Shown: piece after piece, positions 8,511 through 15,559 of the stretch
Position numbering within the stretch: position 1 is the stretch's first letter
Layout: each line of letters begins with the position of its first letter
Source of the DNA: an uncultured Treponema sp.
GTDB taxonomy: Bacteria; Spirochaetota; Spirochaetia; Treponematales; Treponemataceae
Assembly: GCA_946411505.1 (NCBI GenBank)
Contig: CAMKEG010000007.1
Span: forward strand, 1 to 64,000
Reading direction: 5' to 3'
DNA length: 64,000 nt
Translations under genes and position numbers: made by a program
Notes under the pieces: generated by a model
What the model was told of the DNA's origin: nothing
The model's input: the letters and a program-made list of their open reading frames with translations, nothing else
The model's database searches: none

Positions 8511-9335
8511 ATGCCAATCCTAGACCAATCCAACGGCGCGGAATTTGAGAGCGCCCAAAACGCTGCGTCCGCGCGATATATTTTTTGCGACAGGGAAATT
8601 CTCCTTGTTGACGGAAAGCTTCCCGACAAAAAATTTTACGACGCCTTTGTCGCCGCGCAAATAGAGGCGGCCAACCTTGACCGCGCCATTGTAGAGCTTC
8701 CGCAAAATTACGCCGCAGCGAAAATCGCCGCGCGCTCTGGCCTTGCAAAGAGTTTTTGCGATAGCGGCGAGGCCTTTGTTCCTCTGCGCGAGTTCTGCTA
8801 CAAAAATCCGGCGCTTGCCCCGGCTGCCTTGCGCGCGAAGGGCATCCTGTTTTGGCGCGACACATACCGCCACTGCCCCAAGTGCGGCGCGGCCTTTGAG
8901 AACGACAAAAAAGAGACCGCGCTAAACTGCCCCGCGTGTTCCTTTAAGCTTTATCCCCGCATCGAGCCATGCGTAATCGTATTGATAAGCCGCGGCGATG
9001 AAATTTTATTGGTAAAGAACAAGCGCGCCACTCGGGACTTTTATTCCTGCATAGCGGGCTTTATGGAACTGGGCGAGTCCGCGGTCGAAGCGGTCAGGCG
9101 CGAAGTGAAAGAAGAAGTCGGTCTTGAAATAAAAAACGTTACGCCGGTCGGAAGCCAAAGCTGGCCCTTCCCGGACCAATTGATGCTGGCCTTTACCGCG
9201 GACTGGCAAAGCGGCGACTTGGTCTTGCAAGAAGAAGAAATCGCCGAAGCGCGCTGGTTCAAGCGCGACGCTCTTCCGCCCTTGGAAATGATTCGCGGCT
9301 CCGTCGCGTGGAATTTAATTAACGGAAAGTTTTAA
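8511..9335 (+). CDS. nudC: NAD(H) diphosphatase / NAD-decapping Nudix hydrolase
   Basis: A 274-residue Nudix hydrolase of the NudC type, which splits NAD(H) to NMN(H) and AMP and in several bacteria removes NAD caps from RNA. A zinc ribbon with C122-x2-C125 and C140-x2-C143 precedes the Nudix domain. The Nudix box GFMELGESAVEAVRREVKEE is intact, and it is followed by the NudC signature SQ-WPFP--LM (here SQSWPFPDQLML). Length matches the family (about 260-280). The gene has its own promoter and is followed 29 bases later by a GNAT gene. Confidence 0.93.
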   Translation: MPILDQSNGAEFESAQNAASARYIFCDREILLVDGKLPDKKFYDAFVAAQIEAANLDRAIVELPQNYAAAKIAARSGLAKSFCDSGEAFVPLREFCYKNPALAPAALRAKGILFWRDTYRHCPKCGAAFENDKKETALNCPACSFKLYPRIEPCVIVLISRGDEILLVKNKRATRDFYSCIAGFMELGESAVEAVRREVKEEVGLEIKNVTPVGSQSWPFPDQLMLAFTADWQSGDLVLQEEEIAEARWFKRDALPPLEMIRGSVAWNLINGKF

Positions 9336-9364
9336 GCGCGAAAAAAACTAAGAAGGGATAGACT

Positions 9365-9814
9365 ATGGAAATCCGTGAGTTGAACGAAGGCGATTTGGAG
9401 TCGCTGGTAAAATTGTACGAGCAGCTTGACGGCTCAAACGAAGGCTTTACGGCGGAAGCCGCGCGCTTGGTTTGGAAAAGCGAAATCGAGGGCAACAAAA
9501 ACATAAAATATTTTGGCGCGATTGAGGACGGAAAAGTCGTTTCAACTTGCTTTTGTCTTATAATCCCAAATCTTACGCGGCTTGGAAGCTCGGCTTGCTT
9601 TGTCGAGAATGTCGTTACCGACAAGGATCACAGGGGACAAGGGCTTGGCAAAAAAATCATGGAAAGGGCGATCGCTTTTGCCCGCGAAAGAGGCTGCTAC
9701 AAAGTGATTTTGGAAAGCGCGAGCTTTAGGAAAGAAGCCCATCAGTTCTACAAGAACTTGGGCTTTGACGGCGACTCCAAAAAGGCGTTCATAATGAAGC
9801 TTAAAAAGTATTAG
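9365..9814 (+). CDS. GNAT-family N-acetyltransferase
   Basis: A 149-residue acetyltransferase of the GNAT fold. The acetyl-CoA pyrophosphate loop is seen as DHRGQGLGKKIM (about residues 83-94), preceded by the beta-4 strand VENVVTD, and the C-terminal part has the family pattern HQFYKNLGF. The N-terminus IRELNEGDLESL is typical. AAGGGA precedes the ATG. Substrate cannot be predicted. It lies directly after nudC and ends convergently with the ABC exporter operon. Confidence 0.88.
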   Translation: MEIRELNEGDLESLVKLYEQLDGSNEGFTAEAARLVWKSEIEGNKNIKYFGAIEDGKVVSTCFCLIIPNLTRLGSSACFVENVVTDKDHRGQGLGKKIMERAIAFARERGCYKVILESASFRKEAHQFYKNLGFDGDSKKAFIMKLKKY

Positions 9815-9873
9815 AAAACTAGAGCGCTTCGCGCGCCTTGATTGTTCTTGATGCGCCGCTGTTCGCGCGAGTT

Positions 9874-10677
9874 TCACGCTCCCGCGCTGCCATAATGCTT
9901 TAGCCCATATTTCCAAAAGGTGCAAGATGCCGTTCCGAAAAGCAAGGCCACAAACGGGGCGGCAAAGCGCAAGGCCGGAAGCGGAACGCCCTTTCCCAAA
10001 AGCAGCGCGACCGGGTAAAAGCCCGTGAAGGCGTAGGGAACGGCAAAGGTCAAAAGCGTTTGCATTTGCTTGGAATAAATTCCAAGCGGGTAGTCGGTGT
10101 AGTTTTTAAGGCCGTAATTGTTGTCTGTCAAAAGCGTAACGATTTCATCTCCCTTTATCGCCCAAAAGCTTATCGTTCCCGTAAAAATCGTTATCGCGCT
10201 GAATATCACAAAGGCGCTGACCATGTTCAGCGCAAAAAAGGCAAGGTTCCCCGCGCTCCAAATAATGTTAAGGCGGCCCATGCTTCTAAGCCAAAAGAAA
10301 ACGGCAAAGCCAAGTCGCGGAAGAAAGGTGTACTCAAACTGCTGCAAGACCAAGTACAAAAGCGGATTGATTGGCCGCGTCAAATACAAGTCAAACTTTC
10401 CCGTACGGACAAGCTCTCCCATTTCCCTCATCGGCTTCCAAAAGAAAAAGCAGCTTAGGCTGTAGGTAAGCCAGCTGGTCGTGAACATGAACAAAACTTC
10501 GTCGCAAGTCCAACCCGCGATTCCGTCAAAGTTCCTAAAGATTACCATAAAGCCCGCGAAGTACACGCCTATTAAAATTATGTTGGCCGCCATCTCGAAC
10601 AAGAGCGCGCAATGGTAGGCCATCTTTGACTTTACGTATATCGCGACAAAATGCCGGTACATGTTAAACAATCTCAT
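9874..10677 (-). CDS. ABC-2 type transporter permease (COG3694-like)
   Basis: A 267-residue integral membrane protein with about six hydrophobic segments, the second permease of a three-gene ABC-2 exporter. The frame is open far upstream, but those residues lack membrane character and overlap the neighbouring gene. A strong AAGGAGG lies just before two adjacent ATG codons (10680 and 10677); the second has the better 6-base spacing and was chosen. The sequence from MRLFNMYRHFVAIYVKSKM onward matches the daunorubicin-resistance-like permease family that pairs with COG4587 permeases and COG4586 ATPases. The transported substrate is unknown; such systems are often linked to lipid, peptide or drug export. 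Confidence 0.85.
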   Translation of the reverse strand: MRLFNMYRHFVAIYVKSKMAYHCALLFEMAANIILIGVYFAGFMVIFRNFDGIAGWTCDEVLFMFTTSWLTYSLSCFFFWKPMREMGELVRTGKFDLYLTRPINPLLYLVLQQFEYTFLPRLGFAVFFWLRSMGRLNIIWSAGNLAFFALNMVSAFVIFSAITIFTGTISFWAIKGDEIVTLLTDNNYGLKNYTDYPLGIYSKQMQTLLTFAVPYAFTGFYPVALLLGKGVPLPALRFAAPFVALLFGTASCTFWKYGLKHYGSAGA

Positions 10678-10679
10678 CA

Positions 10680-11471
10680 TTATCCTCCTTGGACGACAAG
10701 CTTTTTTCTTCCGACCGCCCATGTTATTTTTACAAGGCCGAACAAAACAAAAAGCCAAACGATTTGGACAGCCAGCTTCGCTAAAATCGTCCGTTCTTCC
10801 ATCGGGCTTGTAATTATCGTAACTGGAATTTCGTACATCGCGCGGAAGGGCAAAAAGGCGTTCAGCGCTTTTAGGAAGTCCGGGAACATCGCGCAGGGAA
10901 TCCAAGAGCCTGACAGCAATTTGTAAAAGGCGCCCACCAGCATGTTGAGCGGCCAAGTGACGATAAGCCAAAAGGCCATCAAGCCGATGACAAGCGAATA
11001 CAAAAATTGTATCGCGTAAGAAAGCAAGACCGACGCGGCCGCAAAGGGAAGCTGTCGCGCGCAAACAAGCGGCATCTTAAAAAACAAGGCCGCCGCGACA
11101 GCAAGCGGAAGGCAGCAAGACAAAAGGCGGACCGCGCTTGTTCCGACATGCTTTGAAAAAACAAGGCCGCAAAAGTTTATCGGCCTTATAAGCTGGACCG
11201 CGATGTTCCCCGTGTGGATTTGCTCGTTTATCCACAAAATCGCGTCGCATTCCATAAAGCTTGAAATGATTGTCGCCACAATCACGTAGCGCAAGGTTCC
11301 TTCCTTTGTCATCGCAAGCGGAACTTTTGCCTGCGACATAAAGAGCGTGGACCACAAGCAATACTGCATGTAAAGGTAGACTGCCTTTGACAAAAGGCCC
11401 GCCCATAGCGAGCTTTTGTAAGCGACGCGCTCCTTTATTCCAATGATAACGTAATCAAGATACTTGCGCAT
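10680..11471 (-). CDS. ABC-2 type transporter permease (COG4587-like)
   Basis: A 263-residue permease with an amphipathic N-terminus (MRKYLDYVIIGIKERVAYKS) and about six membrane spans. Together with the permease downstream it should form the membrane channel of a heteromeric ABC-2 exporter powered by the ATPase upstream. Its start overlaps the ATPase gene by 17 bases and its TAA stop shares a base with a following ATG, so the three genes are translationally linked. Substrate is unknown. Confidence 0.87.
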   Translation of the reverse strand: MRKYLDYVIIGIKERVAYKSSLWAGLLSKAVYLYMQYCLWSTLFMSQAKVPLAMTKEGTLRYVIVATIISSFMECDAILWINEQIHTGNIAVQLIRPINFCGLVFSKHVGTSAVRLLSCCLPLAVAAALFFKMPLVCARQLPFAAASVLLSYAIQFLYSLVIGLMAFWLIVTWPLNMLVGAFYKLLSGSWIPCAMFPDFLKALNAFLPFRAMYEIPVTIITSPMEERTILAKLAVQIVWLFVLFGLVKITWAVGRKKLVVQGG

Positions 11472-12219
11472 TCTTTATTCCCTCCTGATAAATCCGCTTG
11501 ATGATTTCCTCAAGGTCGGTCGTCTTGTAAAGCGCCTTTAGCTCGGACAAGCTTCCGTCGTAAAGCAAAAGGCCCTTGTCGATGACCATCATTTTTTCGC
11601 AGAGCGTTTCTATGTCCGAAACGTCGTGGGTTGTCAAGATGACGGTGGTCTTACGCTCCTTGTTGACCTGCAAAATAAAGTTCCTGATTCGCTCCTTGGA
11701 AAGAACGTCGATTCCGATTGTCGGCTCGTCCAGGAACAAAATTTCAGGATTGTGGAGGAGCGAGGCGGCAAGGTCGGCCTTCATTCTTTGGCCCAGGCTC
11801 AAAAGTCTGGGCGGCTGCGCGATGAACTCGTTTAGGCCAAGAATGTCTGCGAACATTTCCATGTTGCGCTTGTAGTCCGCGTCGGAAACTCCGTACATGT
11901 CCTTAAAGAGCTTCAGCGTGTCCAATACCGGAATGTCCCAGCACAAAACGCTTTTTTGTCCAAAGACCGTTCCGATTTTTAGCATTATCTTTTTGCGGTC
12001 CTTGGGGTAGGAAAGTCCGTTGATGGTAACGGAGCCGCCGTCGGGCGTGAGGATTCCGGTGAGCATTTTTATAGTGGTGGACTTTCCCGCGCCGTTGGGG
12101 CCGATAAAGGCCGTGATTTGGCCGTCAGGAATTTCAAACGAAACCTTGTCCACGGCGGTCTTGAATGCCTTTCCCTTTAGCCTGTAAATCTTTGTCAAAT
12201 CGCTTGCGTTTACGCTCAT
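11455..12219 (-). CDS. ABC-2 exporter ATP-binding protein (COG4586-like)
   Basis: A 254-residue ABC ATPase. Walker A GPNGAGKS, Q-loop FGQ, a variant signature LSLGQRMKADLA in place of LSGGQ, Walker B ILFLDEPTIG and the H-loop TTHD are all present. The LSLGQ variant is characteristic of the COG4586 group. The open frame extends 37 residues further upstream, but the ATG at 12219 starts the domain properly and is preceded by GGAGG at 10 bases. It is the first gene of the exporter operon, divergent from the LysR gene, which might control it. Confidence 0.9.
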   Translation of the reverse strand: MSVNASDLTKIYRLKGKAFKTAVDKVSFEIPDGQITAFIGPNGAGKSTTIKMLTGILTPDGGSVTINGLSYPKDRKKIMLKIGTVFGQKSVLCWDIPVLDTLKLFKDMYGVSDADYKRNMEMFADILGLNEFIAQPPRLLSLGQRMKADLAASLLHNPEILFLDEPTIGIDVLSKERIRNFILQVNKERKTTVILTTHDVSDIETLCEKMMVIDKGLLLYDGSLSELKALYKTTDLEEIIKRIYQEGIKNAQVS

Positions 12220-12285
12220 TTTGCTTGAACCTCCGTCGCTTTTTCTGTATAATAGCGAAAAATTAACTATTGGTAAAATGAATTG

Positions 12286-12314
12286 TTTGGATAATAACAA
12301 TCGAAAAATATAAT
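12286..12314 (+). promoter_or_regulatory. Candidate promoter of the LysR-type regulator gene
   Basis: A perfect TATAAT (12309-12314) follows a weak -35 region TTTGGA (12286-12291) at 17 bases. It lies in the divergent gap between the ABC exporter and the LysR gene, where LysR proteins commonly bind. The reverse strand of the same gap has a weaker TATTAT. Confidence 0.5.
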
Positions 12315-12393
12315 GATAGCGCGAGACCATAAAATGCGCTAAAACAGGAGCGGCCCTTTTGTGCTTGCAAGGCTTTTAGGGCGAGGAGGCGGA

Positions 12394-13275
12394 ATGAACA
12401 TCTTTCAACTTGAAACCTTTTTGAAAATCGCGGAGACAAAAAACTTCACGACGGCGGGAAACATCTTGGGCTACGCGCAGTCAACTGTGACGGCGCAAAT
12501 AAAGGGCCTTGAAGACGAGTTGGGCTGCCTTTTGTTCGAGCGGCTTGGAAAGTCCATCGTCCTGACGGCGGAAGGCCAAAAGCTTTGCGGCTACGCCGAA
12601 AAAATGCTGCAGCTAAAGCGCGAGATTTTTTTGGAAGTTCCGCCGTCAAAGGAGCCTTCCGGCGTCATAAAGCTTGGCGTCTCCGAATCCTTGTGCTACG
12701 ACATCTTGCCAAAAATTCTTTTAAAGTACCGCAAAAAATATCCAAAGGTTGACATACAAATATCTTTCATAGAACACGACACATTCCCGCCGGCGCTAAA
12801 AAACGGCGCCTTGGACTTGGCCTGGACGCTGAACCCGCTTGTCCAAGAAGAAGGCCTTTTGATTTTGCATAAAAAGCGCGAGGGGCTGGCCTTTTTCGCA
12901 AGCCCCAAGCACCCTTTGGCGCAAAAAAAGTCGATAAGCGAAGCGGACTTAAAGGACGTTCCCCTTTTGCTGACCGGCCACAACTGCAACTTTAGGCATA
13001 TGCTTTTGGAAGACCTAAAGAGAGCCGGAATCACGCCCCGCGTGGCGTTAGAAACCTCCAGCAAGGAGGTGCTAAAGCAGTTTGCGATAAACCAGTTTGG
13101 CGTGGCCTTTATGCCAGAGATGGCCGCAAGAGCCGAGCTAAAGGCCGGAAATCTAAAGCGCTTTTTGTGGAAGGGCCAGGACTTTGAGGTTTATTCCCAG
13201 CTTATTGTCTGCAAGGACAAGCGAATCGGCGCTCCGATTGAAGCCTTTGAAAAAATGATGGTTGAGGAAGGCTAA
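12394..13275 (+). CDS. LysR-family transcriptional regulator
   Basis: A 293-residue LysR-type regulator. The N-terminal winged helix-turn-helix (about 1-65) reads MNIFQLETFLKIAETKNFTT with the recognition segment STVTAQIKGLEDELG and the standard LFER-GK---LTAEG ending. A periplasmic-binding-like effector domain follows (about 90-290). A GTG 11 codons upstream is possible, but GAGGAGG stands 5 bases before the ATG at 12394. It is divergent from the ABC exporter and 48 bases upstream of birA. LysR proteins most often regulate the divergent operon, so the exporter is the more likely target; the effector is unknown. Confidence 0.9.
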   Translation: MNIFQLETFLKIAETKNFTTAGNILGYAQSTVTAQIKGLEDELGCLLFERLGKSIVLTAEGQKLCGYAEKMLQLKREIFLEVPPSKEPSGVIKLGVSESLCYDILPKILLKYRKKYPKVDIQISFIEHDTFPPALKNGALDLAWTLNPLVQEEGLLILHKKREGLAFFASPKHPLAQKKSISEADLKDVPLLLTGHNCNFRHMLLEDLKRAGITPRVALETSSKEVLKQFAINQFGVAFMPEMAARAELKAGNLKRFLWKGQDFEVYSQLIVCKDKRIGAPIEAFEKMMVEEG

Positions 13276-13287
13276 AGGCAGACCGCC

Positions 13288-13340
13288 TTGACACAAGAGC
13301 GAGTTTTCGTTACCCTACTAAATGTGCAAGGTAACGAAAA
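13288..13340 (+). promoter_or_regulatory. Biotin operon promoter with BirA-type operator
   Basis: TTTTCGTTACC (13304-13314), 15 bases, then GGTAACGAAAA (13330-13340): a perfect 11-base inverted repeat with the half-site ends and spacing known for BirA operators (-ACC, N14-16, GGT-). A -35 box TTGACA (13288-13293) and a -10-like TACCCT (13311-13316, 17-base spacer) mean that the operator covers the -10 element and the GTG start at 13324. Biotin-loaded BirA bound here would block transcription of its own operon. Confidence 0.85.
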
Positions 13341-14277
13341 TATTTCGACAAAGGCCCAAGTCTTAAAGGCCTTGAGGCAAAGCGACAACGCAATCTCAGG
13401 CGAGGAATTGGCGCTTTCCTTGGGCGTTTCTAGGACGTCGGTTTGGAAGGCGATTCAGGCGCTGCAAAATTCAGGCTATAAGATTGACGCCCAGAAAAAC
13501 GGCTATTCTTTGCTTCAAAAAAATTGCGACAGCATAATGCCTTTTGAATTTGGCAAAAACGAAAGCCTTCACGCGCATTTTGAAAAAGTCGGCTCGACGA
13601 TGGACGAGGCCAGGAAAATCGCGCTTGACGGAATGAAAGGCGGCAAGCAAGAAAAAATTGTCAGCGCAGACGAGCAAAGCGCGGGCCGCGGCCGCGGAGA
13701 CCATCTTTGGAATACCACAAGCGGCTCGCTTGCCTTTACGATTGTGACTTACCCGCAAATTTTATCGCATTTAAGCGGCCGCCTTTTAGCCGCCGCGCAA
13801 ATAGCGCTTGCCCAAACGCTTGAAAAATGTTCCGGCAAAAAATTTTATGTCCGCTGGCCCAACGACATTTGGAGCGAGAAAGGAAAGGTCGCCGGCATTT
13901 TGGACGAGTCGCTGTCTTGCGGCGGCCTTTGCGCTTTTTTGAATTTGGGAATCGGAGTCAATGTAAGCCGATGCCCCAAGATTCCGGGCGTTGACAAAGT
14001 CTTTGACAAGCCGCGGCCCTTTGCGAGAAAGGAAATTTTAGAGGCCTTTGTCCAAGACTTTTCAAAAGCCAAAGAGGAGGCGCTTTTGGACACAAGCGGC
14101 TTGCAAAGGCATTGGAACAAGTTGAATTACGACAATCAAAAGACTGTCCGCGTGGCGGGCATGGGGGAATTTATTTTTGACGGAATAGATTCCGCAGGAT
14201 GGGCGCTCATGCGTCCGACAAACAATGGCGCGCAAAAAAGATTCGCGCCGGGGAGCGCAAGTTATGAAAAACGTTAG
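13324..14277 (+). CDS. birA: Bifunctional biotin-protein ligase / biotin operon repressor
   Basis: A 317-residue class II BirA. It activates biotin as biotinyl-AMP, attaches it to biotin-dependent carboxylases or decarboxylases, and as the holo-dimer represses biotin genes. The N-terminal helix-turn-helix (about 5-60) includes SGEELALSLGVSRTSVWKAI. The ligase domain has the biotinyl-AMP loop as SAGRGRGDHLW (about 117-127) and the catalytic-lysine segment WPNDIW...KVAGILDE. The frame is open to a TTG at 13288, inside the -35 box; the GTG at 13324 lies 7 bases after the -10 and best fits the start of the HTH domain. The BirA operator overlaps this start. bioY begins inside its 3' end. Confidence 0.92.
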   Translation: MQGNENISTKAQVLKALRQSDNAISGEELALSLGVSRTSVWKAIQALQNSGYKIDAQKNGYSLLQKNCDSIMPFEFGKNESLHAHFEKVGSTMDEARKIALDGMKGGKQEKIVSADEQSAGRGRGDHLWNTTSGSLAFTIVTYPQILSHLSGRLLAAAQIALAQTLEKCSGKKFYVRWPNDIWSEKGKVAGILDESLSCGGLCAFLNLGIGVNVSRCPKIPGVDKVFDKPRPFARKEILEAFVQDFSKAKEEALLDTSGLQRHWNKLNYDNQKTVRVAGMGEFIFDGIDSAGWALMRPTNNGAQKRFAPGSASYEKR

Positions 14278-14833
14278 TTTGCAAAAGAAGTTGGTTTTAA
14301 GCGCGATGTTCGCGGCGCTTGCAAGCGTAGGCTGCTTTATCCAAATTCCCTTGCCGGGAGGAATCCCGATTGTGGTCCAAGACATGCTTTGCATGCTGTC
14401 GGGCCTTTTGCTGGGGCCGCTTTTTGGAAGCTTGGCCGTTCTGGTCTTTTTGCTTTTGGGCGCGATAGGCCTTCCGGTTTATTCGGGAAAGGCGGGCCTT
14501 CATGTTTTGCTGAACGGCCCGACAAGCGGCTTTTTGTGGGGCTACCTTTTGGCGGCTTTTTTAGGCGGGCTTTTTTTGGCTTTGCTTCTTCCGCAAAACA
14601 AGGAACACGGAAAAGCCGCGCAGTGGATTTTCATAACGCTCGCCGCCTTGCTTGCCACGGTAACTGCGTTCGCTTGCGGAGTCGCGGGCGGAATGATAAT
14701 AATGCGCATAAGCTTTGCAAAGGCGCTTGCGGGCTACGTCCTTCCATTCATTCCGGGAAATTTGATCAAGCTCGTGCTTATGGTTTTGCTTGCAAAAAAA
14801 TTCAGGCCGGTCATTTACAATTACACCAACTAA
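14264..14833 (+). CDS. bioY: BioY, substrate-binding (S) component of the biotin ECF transporter
   Basis: A 189-residue hydrophobic protein with about six membrane helices. It binds biotin in the membrane and, with an EcfT membrane subunit and ATPase, imports it. Family marks are LPGGIPIV-QDMLCMLSGLLLGP, VFLLLGAIGLPVY, a glycine-rich GPTSGFLWGY and the final FIPGNLIKLVL. The ATG at 14264 overlaps the end of birA by 14 bases and has GGGAG upstream. The next two genes supply ATPase and membrane subunit, so this is a dedicated BioMNY-type system. Confidence 0.95.
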   Translation: MKNVSLQKKLVLSAMFAALASVGCFIQIPLPGGIPIVVQDMLCMLSGLLLGPLFGSLAVLVFLLLGAIGLPVYSGKAGLHVLLNGPTSGFLWGYLLAAFLGGLFLALLLPQNKEHGKAAQWIFITLAALLATVTAFACGVAGGMIIMRISFAKALAGYVLPFIPGNLIKLVLMVLLAKKFRPVIYNYTN

Positions 14834-14836
14834 GCC

Positions 14837-15559
14837 ATGCAAAAAATAGTTCAAGTTCAAAAGATTTCGCGCCGCTTTGCCGACGGAACTCTAGCGCTGG
14901 ACGACGTTTCGTTTGACATATTCCAAGGCGATTTTTTGCTTATCGCCGGCTCCAACGGCTCCGGAAAAAGCGTCTTGATGTCCTTAATCGCGCGATTGGA
15001 CGAGCCGACGTCGGGAAGAATTGTCGTTCAAAAAGGCTTTGAGGCAGGCCTTGTCTTTCAAGACGCGGATTCCCAAATACTGGGCGAAACGCCATGGGAA
15101 GACGTTATGTTCAGCGTGAAGAATTTGCGCCTTCCAAAAATCGAGGCGCAAGAACGGGCGGCCGCCGCGCTGGAAAAAACAGGCTTGCTTGAAAAAAAAG
15201 ACATGAGCGCAAGAACGATGAGCGGAGGCGAAAAGCGCCGCCTTGCCGTGGCTGGAATCCTTTCCATGGAGCGCGAGCCTTTGATTTTTGACGAGCCCTT
15301 CGCAAACCTTGACTGGCCGGGCGTCCGCCAAGTCACGGCGATAATGAAAGAGCTTAAAGAGCAAGGGAAAACTGTCGTTGTCCTGACGCACGAAATAGAA
15401 AAAGTCATGGCGCTTGCAAGCCGCTTTATCGTTTTGGACAAGGGAAGACTTTGCTTTGACGGGAGCCCTAAAGAAGGCTTGAGACTTCCGCTTGAAAACT
15501 ACGGAATCAAAAATCCGCTTAACAGCTACAAGGGCTTGGAGGACTTGTTGTGGAACTAG
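14837..15559 (+). CDS. bioM: BioM, ATPase (EcfA) of the biotin ECF transporter
   Basis: A 240-residue ABC ATPase with Walker A GSNGSGKS, Q-loop VFQDADSQ (typical for ECF ATPases), signature MSGGEKRR, Walker B PLIFDEP and H-loop LTHE. It energises biotin uptake through BioY and the EcfT domain encoded next. The start lies 3 bases after bioY with no separate Shine-Dalgarno, and its end overlaps the next gene by 10 bases, so translation is coupled along the operon. There is only one ATPase gene, so it should act as a homodimer, as in other BioMNY systems. Confidence 0.93.
   Translation: MQKIVQVQKISRRFADGTLALDDVSFDIFQGDFLLIAGSNGSGKSVLMSLIARLDEPTSGRIVVQKGFEAGLVFQDADSQILGETPWEDVMFSVKNLRLPKIEAQERAAAALEKTGLLEKKDMSARTMSGGEKRRLAVAGILSMEREPLIFDEPFANLDWPGVRQVTAIMKELKEQGKTVVVLTHEIEKVMALASRFIVLDKGRLCFDGSPKEGLRLPLENYGIKNPLNSYKGLEDLLWN

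Noticed and set aside
8422..8523. Short frame between the Fic gene and nudC
   Set aside because: It runs through the promoter and start of nudC, has no ribosome site and no recognisable composition.
9874..11064. N-terminal 129-residue extension of the downstream ABC-2 permease
   Set aside because: The extension overlaps the neighbouring permease gene and has no membrane character; a strong AAGGAGG and ATG at 10677 mark the real start.
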